NCBI GenBank assembly: GCA_036873135.1
Contig: JAPTYO010000017.1
Span: forward strand, 12,772,001 to 12,836,000
Direction: 5' to 3'
DNA: 64,000 bases
From: Clarkia xantiana subsp. parviflora
Taxonomy: Eukaryota; Streptophyta; Magnoliopsida; Myrtales; Onagraceae
Shown here: positions 23,707 through 36,593 of the stretch, in pieces
How the letters are laid out: every line of letters starts with the position of its first letter
Numbering within the stretch: position 1 is the first letter of the stretch
Program-made: the position numbers and the translations under genes
Notes under the pieces: model-generated
Database searches by the model: none
What the model saw: only the letters and a program-made list of their open reading frames with translations
What the model was told of the DNA's origin: nothing

Positions 23707-23749
<43 letters not shown>
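23707..23749. repeat. (AT)n microsatellite in the Copia B leader
   Basis: An uninterrupted AT run of about 43 bp, with a second shorter one near 23795-23812. A matching AT run sits at the equivalent place in Copia C (42002-42061). Confidence 0.95.
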
Positions 23750-23754
<5 letters not shown>

Positions 23755-25249
23755 ATTGATTTATTTAATCTTAAAGATAGAATATTAGCAATAAATATAT
23801 ATATATATATATGTTATATTATTGGCCGAAATTTATATATATAATATTGGAAATTATTTTATATAATTAATGTTACTTGGTGCCTAAGTTAAATATTTTT
23901 GGACTTTAAAATCCTACTTGAGCCACAAGTAAACATTTCCGCCCAACCTTTTAAATTTTAATTATAGGGCCGGTACAATATGTCAAACCGGGAGGAATTT
24001 AAATCGAACCGGGTTTTCTCAATCGGTTCGACCTAATTGGGTCGGGTCGGACTGGGGTAACTAAGTGGATCTAACCAAACCGGTTTTGTGTGATGAACCG
24101 AACCCTATTTTTAATTCAACCGGTTCGGACCGAACCATATTTTAAAATTAAACCGGACCGAACCAGATTTTAAACCGGACCCGAACCGGATTTTTCAGAC
24201 AGGACCGAAGCAGACCAAACCAGACTGAAATTGACTGAACCGAAATGATTTTCAAAACCAAATTCAAGTCAATTAAATAAAATAGGGTGGTCAAGTTTTA
24301 AAATCCAAATGTTTAGAACCTTAATAGGCCTACACAATGCTCAAGGTTTGCTAACATTTATGCCTTGTTTCGATTATGGGGATGGATCTCAGAGATACAT
24401 GTTTTTGGGACTGGTATAATTAGAGGGTTGAATTGCGATTGTTTATTATTCAATATATATTAATGCATGATTAGAAATGTTATCTTGACTGAGTCAAGCT
24501 AGCTGGATATTGCATATTGTGGGCAGAGCCCTAGTTAAATATATGGAATGCGCACTAGGATAGACATGCTGTGATGGTTCAAAATGCCTAGAATTCATGT
24601 CTAGAATGTTGCGTGATTGAATATAAACATCAATTGCAAATCAGCCCCTAATGTTTAAAATTATTTTAAAATCGAAAACCAGTCGCCAAATATGTATGAT
24701 TGTTGTGGAATTTTCATGTTTGACACGTATGCTAGAATGTTGAGGATGTAGTTGCATTTGATAATTTACATGGAAGTAGAATTATGTATGCAAGCATGAA
24801 TTCCTCGGAACATTAGACGCATGACGCATAAGAATGAATGTGGTTTGTATGATGAATGTTACTAGCATATGATAATTTGCATGGATAGTAGAATTATATA
24901 TGCATGAGTGAATTCTTCATAATATTTTTCCAAAAATAAAAAGAGCCTTGGGAAATCCAAGACCGGGTATGCTTGTTTTAAAATTCTCGTTCCGTTAATT
25001 TGCGATTAAAACCGTTTTAAAAGACTGATCTATTGGATAGAAGACGACGATAATGTGAACTTTTTCATAGCCATCTTCCATTGGTTTACTAGTGGTCGGT
25101 TGGTTTAGATGACCGAGGAATCATTATTTGTCGGATTCCATCTTAATAGATATTTGATATATGCAATTCTTTCTCAAAATGTTATTGTCTCCCTGATTTT
25201 TGCATAATCATCGATGTGTTAGTATGAATTGGTTGAATTAGTGCGATTC

Positions 25250-25700
25250 GATATTCCTCGCAATCTTGATGGTATGAATCATGATGAATAAAAGGAGTAC
25301 TTGTTAAACTCTCTACTACGATTCCGAAAAGTGAAGAGAACAACTACAGATAAATATAGTAGTCTGTATGATTTTGAAAATGAGAGACGAATGTAATAAT
25401 TTGTTTCACCAAGCATGGAGTAGGTACTTTGATGATCTGAATGCATATGTGGTGATACATTCAACCTTGGTAAAAAGGGATTGAAGAAGACTTCAATTGC
25501 AACCAGGCAATGTTGCAGCTTAGTATCCCTTTGCATCCGTCTCGGTGGAAGCCAGGATGCAAAAGCTAAACGTTTCGGTTGAACGTGGTGGTTTTATCTC
25601 TTTCCATGGACGCTGGTGTAAAAGCCGCTCAAGACCTTCGCAATGAAAGGTCAACATGGAAATGATGTATATGGTTGTCTGACGTTGACAGGACTTGATA
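25250..25700 (+). pseudogene. decayed gag-position region of Copia B
   Basis: Similar along its length to 3440-3910 and to the minus-strand 40100-40560, sharing words such as CTCTCTACTACGATTCCG and CAAGACCTTCGCAATGAAAG. No long frame is open in any copy. It is labelled by position only. Confidence 0.35.
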
Positions 25701-27200
25701 ACATTGAGCCTGATCAAGTACAGTAACCACATCAGTGAAAGGGAAACCTTATGTGCTCACCATACTAAGCTCGAAAGAAGTCAACCATGGTCCGCATAGC
25801 ATTGAGAGAACATGACTGAATAGGTCCTAATGAGTATATCATGAGTATAAAGCTGTGAAGTGTTTTATACTGACACAAATCATTTGATGTGATTCACTCG
25901 TGAATCTACTCAGATGTAGTGTCCAACTCAAGGTTCTCGACTATATGCACGACTAGCGTGGATTAAATATGCGGTTTTCAGATCAAGAACCATACCATTG
26001 TCATATATCAATCATTGTTCGTTTCAATTACAAAAAATTTGGTTATTTCGAGATTCAGAGTTTTTTTTTTTTGCCAGATTCGGAGTTATTGAATAAAGTA
26101 ATTGTAGCTCGATTCGAGGCAAAATTTTCTTATCAATTTAACGGCCCTATAAAAAGGGAACGATCGAAACGAAAATTCAAACCCACGGGTTTGGAACCAA
26201 ATTTTCGGCCAGGTAAGAGAGGCTGACATGATACACATGCTCTGTCATTTCAGTCAGCACCACATAGCTGAACTGTATAAACCCATCGATTGCGTAGCTA
26301 GATCGAATGATTTATATCTTTCTTTATTATCAGTACTCCATTGAATGAAATAAACTGTAATGATGATCATGTGCGAAACCGATTGGATTAAATTAAATTA
26401 AATTCAGAAATGAAACGGTTTAACCAAGGGTTAAAACTTCGGTAAAATTGCGCTACGCGCAAGTGGACCTCAAAATAGGAACACAACGTTTCAAAGTATG
26501 AGTTTAATAATGAAGTGTTTAAATGATGATGTGCTGAATTTTCGTCTGCATTCATTCGGAAATAACTTATTGATAACGTTTACATCGGTAAGAAGTAGGC
26601 TTCAAAAGCTACTACGACCTTGTAAAAGTATCGACTGACGCATAAGGTGAAAACCTAAAATGCTCAGTTCGGAGATGGGATAAAATCTCTAAGATAAGTT
26701 TGCAAACGAAGAAGGATGAAGTCGGTTAAACGATTTTCCTTCCGTACGCCTTGAACGACAAGTCAGGCTAGGCATTCAAATCAATTCACACACTTCTGGA
26801 AGCATAGTTTATAAACATAATGTTAGAGTCACTTAATCAGCTGTTCCCTAAGGGATGATGAGAAGTGATTCACATTCATGTAAAAATGGGTTCCACTGAA
26901 ATCGGTATGACACGCCACCATAAAAAGGATGAAGACTGATAATAAGATGAATCATATCACCATGCGACATTAATTTGCGCATTAAACACGTACTTAGGAC
27001 AACAGTATGTTCACTACTCTTTGAAAGTATGTGTTTACAGCTTAAAGACATGGTGCCGTGGTCGAACATGTAACATTACATACTTGAGGACGATTTTCCG
27101 ATGCATTGACAGTTTCAGAATTAGGAGTCTTGACAGAATCAGGAGCAAAACATGTAGCAGGTTCCACTTAATTCGAGTGGGAGAGAGAGATTTGAACCAG
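25700..27200 (+). other. non-coding interior of Copia B
   Basis: Roughly 1.5 kb with no coding frame. It is shared with Copia A (about 4100-5500) and Copia C (about 38600-40000, minus), for example ATTTGGTTATTTCGA and AAACCCACGGGTT. Protease and integrase would normally lie here. Confidence 0.6.
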
Positions 27201-27794
27201 CAACTCAAGTGAATGACATGGTAAATGATAATGGGAACATTTTCATAATAAATCCAGTGGGAGGAATAAATACCTACCACAAGCAATCACTGTTGCTGTT
27301 TGAACGAATAAGGTTGAACCTGGTTATCGTAATGTTGAACCAGGATTTCCATAACTACCTTTACTACCCATTGTTCCCAGTGGGAGTGATCCGACAAACT
27401 TGGTTCCAGATCCTAGTGATCAAGGAATTCATCCAGGAAGTAAAACTCCAAGACCGAGAATTTGTCCAAGGAAAGTTGTTGGTTATGGTTCAAGCGCTGC
27501 TCCTGTACCCAATAGAAGTGATGCTTCGATAAGAGGCATTATTCCGAGTGGGAGAGACGTACGACTCAAAGACGGGACAAAACAAGCCTAGACGAAAGTC
27601 AAAGGCATCGAACTTCTCCAAAGAAGTATCCCATCTAGAAGAGTAATGACCTCACTCTAACAACTGTTAGCCTGCATTGGAAAGACCTCAAGTGGAAAAA
27701 TTGAGGAAAATAATAAATGAGAGAGATCGCCTTAAATGAAAGCCACTATAGTCTATAGTTGATTTACCTACTAACCACAGGGGCATAAGGATAC

Positions 27795-29190
27795 GGTGAG
27801 TCCTGAAAGAAGGCTCACCACTGATGGAAAAGGTCGAGCGATACAAAGCTCGACTTATTGCGACAGGCTGTACCCAACTTCACGGAGTGGATTTTGACGG
27901 AACATACTCACCAACTGTGCGTAAAACCACGGTAAGGGCCATTTATGGTCCTGGTCGCAGGTCTAGGTTTCAAACCTCACCAAATGAGTATTAAGACCGC
28001 ATTCCTCCTTGGAAACCTGGAGGAAGAGATCTACATGGAGCAACCAGAAGGATTCATTACTCCTGGTAACGAATGTAAAGTTTATAAACTCCAAAGGTCC
28101 ATTTACGGTCTTAAACAGTCGTCTCGGCAATGGTACCGCAGATTCCACGAGGAAATCGTAGGAAACGGATTTGTGGATCTTCACGAGGATCCGTGCGTGT
28201 ATTATAAGACCTCCGGGTCTAAGTATGTCATTGTAACCTTATACATGGACGACATACTCATTGCCGGAAACGACGTGAGTTTTATGAACAAGTCAAAGTC
28301 CTGGTTGGCATCTATATTTGAGATGAAACACATGAGAGAGGCCACGTACATCTTAGGCATTAAAATTGCTAGAGATCGGGCTGCCCGGAAATTGTGTCTG
28401 TCTCAAGAAGCTTATATCAACAAACTGTTGAAAAGATTCAGATTACATGATGCCAAACCCGTGGATACGCCGGTGGTGTTTGGGTGTGCACTGTCAAAAC
28501 GTGACGGCCCCAAGAACCTGGCAGAGCGTGAACAGATGAAGGGTGCGGAGTATTTGAGCATAGTCGGTAGTTTGAGGTACGCCATGCAATGCACCCGTCC
28601 GGATATCTGTTACGCCGTGGGCCTAGTAGCAAGTTTCCAATCAGATCCTGGCTATCAATATTTAAAGGTTGTAAAACGAATAATTTGTTATCTGAAAGGT
28701 AATGTCGACTACGCGCTGTGCTATGAGGGCAAGAAGTTAGAATTGACCGGTTACAGTGACGTCGACCATGGTGGCGATCTGGATGATCGTAAGTCCACCA
28801 CAGGGGGAGTGTTCCTCCTTGCTAATGCCGCCATTTCATGGACGAGCAAGAAGCGAACCTGTGTCACACTATCCACGATGGAATCAGAATTCGTAGCTCT
28901 CTCTAAGAATGCACAAGAAGCGGTCTGGCTCAAAAGGCTTCTAACTGCACTGCTTGGTGGTGATGTTGAGAATAAACCTGTGAAGGTCTTCTCTGACAGT
29001 CAAGCAGCCATTGCGGCAGTTAAGAATCCGAAGTACCATAGTAGGACCAAACACATTGATGTGAAATATTTATATGCTACAATACAATCACTATGGAATA
29101 CTTGTCCACTGATAATATGATTGCGGACCCATTAACTAAACCACTACGCAGGGAGATATTCGAAAAGCACGTAAAACTGCTTGGATTGCG
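27795..29190 (+). pseudogene. Copia B reverse transcriptase and RNase H, nearly open
   Basis: The best preserved pol of this family. One frame is open for 391 codons (27945-29120): EEEIYMEQPEGF, YGLKQSSRQWYRRFHEE, LYMDDILIAGND (28240-28275; the YVDD motif reads YMDD, with both aspartates kept), ILGIKIARDR, then RNase H with GYSDVDHGGD, RKSTTGGVF, STMESEFVALS, DSQAAIAAVKN and HSRTKHIDVKY. A frame slip just before 27945 separates it from the conserved RT start near 27842. At about 29078 a deletion of 16 bases relative to Copia A shifts the frame, so the last ~40 residues (ADPLTKPLRREIFEKH) lie in another frame. Not functional as it stands. Confidence 0.93.
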
Positions 29191-30310
29191 TAGGGTTCAG
29201 AAATGGTATGTATCTGTGATAACATTTTGATTTTAGAAAGTTACATTTTGTAAGAGAAAGAATTGCAACTGAGTTTATGATTAATCGTCGTCATAATTTT
29301 TTTGATTACATCAGATTTACGGTCTATAAACTAAGTCGTAGGAGGACGCAATCATCTTCCAAACTATGTCAAATGTGGGCCTTACCTAGTCACACAAGTA
29401 CGATAATCTTGCGGTGGAGGGAGGCCTCTACCAAGCAAGACTGGCTAAGAGTCAGGGGGATAAACCTGATTAAGCAAAACGATTATCTAATTTCGAAGTA
29501 ACTCGACATGATCTTCGTTTTGCATATCGCCGTGATGAACTTCGTTCGTCATTAAACCACATTCTGGGCCAGATGATAATCTTGATAGCATGATTGACAT
29601 ATCCCTTTCCTTTCAACCTACAAGGTTCAGGTATGCTATCAACGCGTGCTTCATACTACGCGTGCCACGTTCGACCACGGGGTTACAGCTCGGTTGTGCT
29701 AGGAAGGAATTCTCGTGATTCTTTCGGGCGCAAACTTCTTAACCTCGAGCGTGTGATTGATCCAGGAGCCTTATGAAGAGGCACCTAAAGTATCCTAACG
29801 GACTCAGAACTCATATCTAAGGTCATGCTCAATGCTCGCTTCCCGGCGTACGAGCGATGGAAAGGCCCAGTGACCACGTCTTTGGAAACCGTTTGGGTTT
29901 GACTGAGGATATGAGCGATGGTGATGGTCAAGTTCACCTATAATTCACAAACTCTTGTATTCACTAGATGGCCACCAACCGGATATTAGTTGAAGGTTGT
30001 GAATACTTTTACGGATGCCTTGGAGAAGTATTCCTATGTGGAAACTAGGCAGAAGGAGAATTATCAGTTGACCTAGGATACAGCGCGGTACTATGTAAAT
30101 GTTGTTTATAACAGGTTGATTAGAGAAAAGGGAATCAACGTTCCGTAGGCGCTACAATACTCCTAACAGATGAGTTGCACGATGCCCTTCGTATCCGCCG
30201 GTCGCACGGCAAACCTCGTATGAACTGTTTGGAAGCAAGGACTAGATCGAAGGAGTGAAATGTTGATGCAGATTAGGATGACAATACATTAACAGGCACC
30301 CTCCCATTCC

Positions 30311-30323
30311 GGCGAGTGGGAGC
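30311..30323 (+). other. polypurine tract of Copia B
   Basis: GGCGAGTGGGAGC lies immediately before the 3' LTR. The same tract precedes the LTR at 8546 and, on the minus strand, follows those at 2169 and 35475. Confidence 0.85.
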
Positions 30324-30921
30324 TGTAAGCATATGGTGATGGGCGTCGTAATTGGTAGCCCATAATATGTATACTTTACCTAAGGAAATTAGGTACATGT
30401 CATATTAGTTTAATTGGGCTAGACCCAAATCCCAATTGACATGAGAGGCCGAAAATTGGGCCTCCCTATAAATGTGGCCGGCCGAAACCCTAGGAGGGGT
30501 TAAAGTGGACTTTTGTCCACTTTAATCCTCCTATATATATGGGGAGTTAGGAGTTTTATTTAGGTTAATCACAATTCTCATTAAGTGGTGTTTTGAGAGA
30601 AAACCCTCCCCAGAAACACCCATAGCCGGCCGAACCTATAGTCACCAAAGGGTGTGCCAATTTGCTTTCTAGCAAACACTCCAGAGATCTGTCCCCTTGC
30701 CAAGAATCAATCAGAGGCTTTGTTGTGGAGAATATACTACGTAGGTCTTTCTTAACCAGAACCTCTACGGGTGCCGATCGGAGGATCGTGAACTCCCTGT
30801 AGTAGGATCTTGGGGCTACTGACATTGGTTGAGGTATGTGCGAATCTTCCGCTGCGTAATTTCGATTACTAGCATGTACTACGTTTTAATGTCCGTAGTG
30901 ATTACTCCTCGTAATCTAACA
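30324..30921 (+). repeat. 3' LTR of Copia B, subtype X (598 bp)
   Basis: TGTAAGCATATGG...GTAATCTAACA. It holds the complete promoter block missing from its 5' partner: a perfect 9-bp inverted repeat (30502-30510 and 30515-30523, loop TTTT) followed by a TATA-like run CTATATATAT at 30531-30540. Confidence 0.92.
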
Positions 30922-31023
30922 GACAGAACCTTCAAACTGACTGAAACAAATAGACTACGAAATTGTACAACAGAAAGTAACGAATCCGGTCTGTAAAACC
31001 GTAGTCGAGTAGTTCAAATGGTA

Positions 31024-31108
31024 TTTACGGTGACTCAACAAGCAATACTCTGATAAAATATTTCCTGAATTAATCTAATCATAGCATTGCTTGCCGAGTC
31101 ACCGTCAA
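31024..31108. repeat. imperfect hairpin, 29-bp arms
   Basis: The arms 31024-31052 and 31080-31108 pair at 24 of 29 positions around a 27-base loop; the conserved core is ACGGTGACTC...AAGCAAT. The size resembles a small-RNA precursor or a tiny MITE, but nothing shows it is transcribed. Confidence 0.55.
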
Positions 31109-32052
31109 CCTGTTTAAAATACTAAAAAACCGGAGGCACGCATATACAATCACCTATGTGGGTTCCCTATAATCACTCCGCCATCAAGGGGGAGAAATGG
31201 TGGGAAGCCGATAAGTTTGTGAATGGCTATATGTAGCCTCCACAATGTACAAGAGTTCATAATGTGTCTTTTCACAACAATTAGAAAGATACAATTGTGT
31301 TAACCTTATCGCTCCCGTATCAAAATTGGAAAACGAATGTTGAATAAACCAACAAAAAATGAAAATAGGGACACATCCCACCACGATCCAAAGTAGGGGT
31401 CCGCAGAAACCTGTAAAATGGGGCAAAGAAAAACGAGTGTTACATAATACATCCTGGCAGTCGAGTAGAAACAGGGGTTCACTTGTATGTAAGAGCATGA
31501 AGTGAACACATCAACTTCTCCGACAAGAACGTATGGGAGAAATGTGTATCAATACTTACCGGATAAATTAATGTACAAGAGTGAAGACGATGTGGAAAGA
31601 AGTATTAACATTTTGCATATAGCAATCAGAACTGTTTGTAGTGAATGAAGAATGAAACCAACCGACCGTGTATATACCCGAACGTCGAAACGTTCAAAAA
31701 TTCGGCAATGTTGATTTCAAGGGCAATAACCGTCGTATTTATTGGGCTACCAATGTATTCATGCAATACACACAGTATCTAATCCCCCAATGGCCCCGTA
31801 ATTACTGCTCCCCCACCATTAATTCCGCCGAGTCGAGCTCCAATGAAGTATCTGCAACCAAAACCCTACCATTGGGCTGTCACACACCCACAGTCCCCTT
31901 TAAATTATGTCGACATATTACAGAGAAATAGGTCCAAAAAAGTTTTGACATAATAGTGCTTTTAATGGTAAATCCTATCGTTGTACTATTAATATATGTT
32001 GTCATTTTCGTGGCAACTATTATCGTTGTAAATATCAAGAGATCTAACATCA

Positions 32053-32118
32053 CAATGGAGACTAGCTAATCTCCATTGTTATGATACAGCTGTTGGGAAA
32101 TCGTCTTCTTTCCCAACA
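32053..32118. repeat. two adjacent short perfect hairpins
   Basis: The first has 9-bp arms (CAATGGAGA at 32053-32061 and TCTCCATTG at 32070-32078). The second has 10-bp arms (TGTTGGGAAA at 32091-32100 and TTTCCCAACA at 32109-32118). They are 12 bp apart. Function unknown. Confidence 0.7.
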
Positions 32119-33785
32119 AATCTCATCATTTTAGTGATACAACATCTCCTCTTCATCGAACATATCTTCCCACTTTTACTGAGCATCAAAATTATTTACG
32201 ACGACTAAGATAAATTACTATGTCGACACACCTAGATGAATTTAGACGTTGTCTAGTTTTTAGCATAAATAACGTCTCCTAATGGTTAATTGAACGATGA
32301 AAATGATGGCTAACGTATAAATGATATTACGCTGTATGTTATTTCGATACAAGTTCCGATGAATACATACAACAGTAGTTTCATCACTGCAAATTTCATA
32401 TGTTCTTCTCCCAAAGTGAGATCAGCTGTTGATTTCAAGGGTCATAACGGTAAAAAAAATTAAACCAATGTATTGACTCAATCCACAGAGTATTTATTCC
32501 CCCAACCAACCCGTAAATGTCACCAAAACCCTACCATTGAGCTGTCACACACCACGTCTAGAGATTCCTTCAGTAATGTCGACACAATCATAGGGAGAGT
32601 TAACAGAGTTTCTGAAAGTTTGTTTCTTTTTATGGTAAATCTTATCACTGTAATGGTAAATCGTATGTTCATATATGTTATTGTTTTTCTGGTATTTCTT
32701 ATCCTTGTGGATATACAAGTGTCTCCTTTGTCAACATAAATCATGTCTCCTAAGACGTTGACAAAGTTTTGTGAGTACATTCCTTAGTATATTATGTCGA
32801 CATAACGTCCGGATTATACAAACAATTAAAGAAAAGTCTTTTGTCTTCATATGAAAATTGTTGTGCGGACAATAACAATAATTTGTACCTATTTACATTA
32901 ATACAAGTCGTAACATCCCGAATTAGTACACAATGAAGATACACAGAACAGGTCGGTCCAGCTGTTTTGTCCATGCACGGACAAAACTCGACTCACCGGA
33001 TTCAGTTTCACGTCCGGTGAAAAATAATGGGGTGAATCGGGTTTTGCTCGTGCTTTTAAAAAAGCAGTTGTACCGTCCGGTCCATAACCTAAATAACGAA
33101 GAATCGATCTATTTGATCAATTCAACAATCATAAAGGCCTACATAAATGGACATGCGCGAGACTCTGCATTCTCAAAGTACTGCATGTTGAATCACCTGC
33201 CGGGAACTCGCATGCACTTTTGAGCCTGTCGAGAAAGCAGACAGATTCCACGCACACATGAACTCCCATAAGTGGGGAGACCAACCTCACTTCCTTACAA
33301 GAGTTCATAATGCATCTCTCTAGGATGCCAAGAGTTCATAATGCATCTTTTTAGACAATATGACGAAAGTTACAAACAGTTGGTGGTTTTTGTATGTGTG
33401 CGAAGCCATCAACGATAGAACCTACAGGCGCTACGACGATAATGATGGATTCTGACTTCACCAAACAACTGTCAAACGGGGCCAAGACGAATGAACGATG
33501 CATCCTATCAATGATAGTACAAACAGGGGGGTCACGTTTATATAACAAGAAGAATATACCAAGAAGAGGTGAAATCATAAGTTGAAAACATTGTAATACC
33601 TGAAGAAGATGTAGCATGCACAAATCCTCAACAGCTTAGAACAAAAGCTTTGAACAGAGAAGAATGGTCAAAATCGTTGTGAGTTAATGAAATGTGAAGT
33701 GAACCGCCCCTGTATTTATAACTGTCGTGTTGAAGTAATTCACCCAGTTTTTTAGGCCCGCCCACATGAAAAATTCTTGGGTACA

Positions 33786-33917
33786 TCAGAGCCAACAGTT
33801 GGCTCTGATATGTTGCACCTTCACCCAGTAACATCTTGACACGTATCAGGGTTTCAATAATTTTATGCAACTTGCCTCATTGGCATTGGGTGAAGGTGCA
33901 ACACATCAGAGCCAGCT
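33786..33917. repeat. nested inverted repeat, 33-bp arms
   Basis: The arms 33797-33829 and 33885-33917 are inverted copies with few mismatches (GGCTCTGAT, GTTGCACCTTCACCCA). The left arm also forms a 12-bp palindrome with its left neighbour (ATCAGAGCCAAC / GTTGGCTCTGAT, 33786-33810). Probably a small foldback remnant. Confidence 0.7.
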
Positions 33918-34896
33918 AGTATTGGGCTACACCAACAGATCCGCACGTTGACTGGTCACGTTGTATTTCTTGGAAGGGTAACGGTCACAGAATCTCGACC
34001 ATCGGTCTTTCACACTTCCCATAGACACATAGAGTAAAGTCGATATATCTCACGTTGAACGTGAAAACAGATTTAATTAATTATCTAACATTGTTTATAC
34101 TTGTGATCACATTCTTTTATACTTGTGATCATCATGATGCAAATAAAAACCATATGTTGATATGTGTTGACATTACAATTGGGTATTTGTTTCAATAATC
34201 TCAGGTCATTCGACATAGTTGGTTGGTTGTCAACAATTTAGTTTGTGACGAATTATATGTTTTGATCTGAGCCATTTTGTTTTCATCAATAAATATGTAA
34301 CAAGGTCAATGCAAACAAATCAGAACGAAACATGTTTCAAAACATTTAAGGCTTAAATGGTCTTTCGGTGACATATATTTAATTAGTTTTGGTTTTTACT
34401 GACATATGTTTAAATGCTTTGCCTTTTGGTGTCATACGTTTGCAAAATTTGTGTCGCCTTTTGATGCAACCGTTTGTCAACGTCTAAATTTGACCTCACA
34501 ATATCTTTATTATGTTCAAATTAGTCCTCAAATTATGCACCTAAGTTACTTTTGATTTTTACAATTTAGTCCATAAAAACCAACTGGACACTAGGGTCCA
34601 ATTCTTGACCAAGTCATGGGTCGCACCACAGCTGATTCAATTAAACACCGTGTTCAATTGGGTTCATCGTTAGTGGCTAACCGTTGACTAACGGATGAAC
34701 GAAATGTCAACTAAATGCACAACAACTTAACAGTTGATTAACGGATGCACCAAAAGTCTATAAAAATGCACCACAACTTAACCGTTGACTAATCAATGCA
34801 CCACAAGTCTATAAAATGAAAACATATGGCACCAGAAGCCTAGAAAATAAAACACATGTCACCAAAAGCCAACATCGTTCAAACATATGTTACAAA

Positions 34897-35475
34897 TGTT
34901 GGATTACGGGGACGTAATACTACGGAATGCTAAATGTATACATGCAAGTAATCTAACTACGCAGCGGAATAGTGTACACATACCTTTTAGCTTTCCTGCC
35001 CAAGAACGTTGTAGAGGGAGTTCTGATCCTCCGGTCGGAACCACGTACAAGTTCTTCGTAAGAAGAAGTCCTACGCGGTGTAAGCTCCACAACAAAGCCT
35101 CTGATCGATTCTTCAACGGGGACAGAACCTCGGTCTAAGATGTGCACCGAAAATCACTACTAAGGGGGTGATAGGGTTTCTCTCAAGTTCCTCAATGGAG
35201 GTACTTATTATTATGAATGAATGTATAAACCCATTAGGTGAGTCTCCTATATATAGGATTGGTGGAGTGGACAAAAGTCCACTCCAACCAATGTGGGACT
35301 AGTTTCGGCCGAACCATGCTATTAAAGGGGGAGGCCCAATTTTTGGGCCTCCCATGTCAATTAGGGTTAGGGATTGGACCAATTACCATAATGTGACAAT
35401 TACCTAATTAACTTAGGTAATTTCCTTAGCATTAACGGGCTACTAATTACGGCGCCACGTCACCATATGCTAACA
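34897..35475 (-). repeat. 3' LTR of Copia C, subtype Y (579 bp)
   Basis: On the minus strand TGTTAGCATATGG...GTAATCCAACA. A perfect 10-bp inverted repeat (35263-35272 and 35277-35286, loop AAAA) lies directly upstream, in element orientation, of the TATA-like run at 35248-35255. Confidence 0.93.
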
Positions 35476-36593
35476 GCTCCCACTCGTCGGAATGGGAGGG
35501 TGCCTGTTAATATATAGTTATCCAATAGCATCAACATCTCAGTCTTCAGTCTTTGTCTCCGTCTCCGAATAGTTCATACAAGGTTTGCCGTGCGACCGGA
35601 GGATACGACGGGCATCGTGCTACTCATCTGTTAGGAGTATTGTAGCGCCAGCAGAACGTTGATTCCCTTTCGTAAATCAATCCTGTTAAAATAAAATATG
35701 TACCGCACTGTATCCTTGGTCAACTAATAATTCTCCAATTGCCCAGTTTTCCACATAGGAATACTTCTCCAGGGCATCTGATACAAGTGTTCACAACCTT
35801 CAACTAATATCCGGTTGGCGGCCACCTAGTGAACACAAGAGTCGGTGAATTATAGGTGAACTTGACCATCCCCATCGCTTATACCCTTAGTCTAACTCAA
35901 CCGATTTCCAAGACGTGGTCACTTGGCCGTTTTCTTTGGCTCTACGCTCGTACGTCGGGAAGCGAACATTGAGCTAGACCTTAGGTATAAGTTCTGAGTC
36001 TGTAAGGATACTTTGGATGCCTCTTCATAAGACATTCGGGATCAATCAGATGCTCAAGGTGAAGAAGTATGCGCCCTTTGAATCACCAGGAATCTAACTA
36101 GCACAACCGAGCATGACCCCGTGGTCGAACATGTCACACGCAGTATGAAGCACGCGTCGATAGCACACCTGACTAGCCAGGATTGGGATATGTCAATCAT
36201 GCTATCGCAGAATCTTTCATCTGGCCCTGAATGTGATATCAATGATGGACTGTGTCCAACACGGCAATTTACAAAACGAAGATTAAGTCATGCATTAAGC
36301 GTGACAAAGTTATCGTTTCGTTTAAGCATGTTTATCCCCCTGGTTCTTAGCCAATCTTGTAGGGTAGAGGTCCCCCTCTCCTTGCAAGATGACCGTGCCT
36401 GTGTGACGAGGCATGGTTCACATTCGACATAATTTTGGTGGAAGAGTTTTACCTCTTCCTACGACTTAGTTTATAGACCGTAAAATCCGATGTTATATTT
36501 CATTATGACGTCGATAGATCATATACTCAGTTTGCAATTCTTTTATTCAATTGAAATAATATTATTTCAAATGTCAAAAAGTCACATATTTAA

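Larger units (their letters stand above)
22568..30921 (+). mobile_element. Copia element B, full length with both LTRs (~8.35 kb)
   Basis: A complete Ty1/Copia structure: 5' LTR 22568-23129, tRNA-Met primer site 23131-23142, internal region, polypurine tract 30311-30323, 3' LTR 30324-30921. Flanking pentamers are GAGAG (22563-22567) and GACAG (30922-30926), a 4/5 match consistent with an old target duplication. The interior holds an AT microsatellite (23707-23749), a decayed gag-position region (about 25250-25700), a long non-coding stretch (25700-27200), a hinge-like stretch (27200-27600) and RT/RNase H (27795-29190). Protease and integrase are not recognisable. It is not autonomous. Confidence 0.92.
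30922..34340. other. intergenic with hairpins and diverged duplications
   Basis: No gene recognised. A diverged direct repeat of about 150 bp occurs at 31705-31900 and 32430-32560, sharing GTTGATTTCAAGGG and ACCAAAACCCTACCATTG. The phrase AAGAGTTCATAAT(G)TG/CATC occurs near 31252, 33300 and 33330. Hairpins are listed separately. Short open frames here have no family resemblance. Confidence 0.5.

Noticed and set aside
31184..31498. 104-codon minus-strand frame with hydrophobic, Cys-rich composition
   Set aside because: No start context, signal or family likeness. Overlapping frames on the same strand are similarly open; most likely chance.
33628..33870. 80-codon minus-strand frame
   Set aside because: It overlaps the inverted repeat at 33797-33829, which produces the apparent coding pattern.
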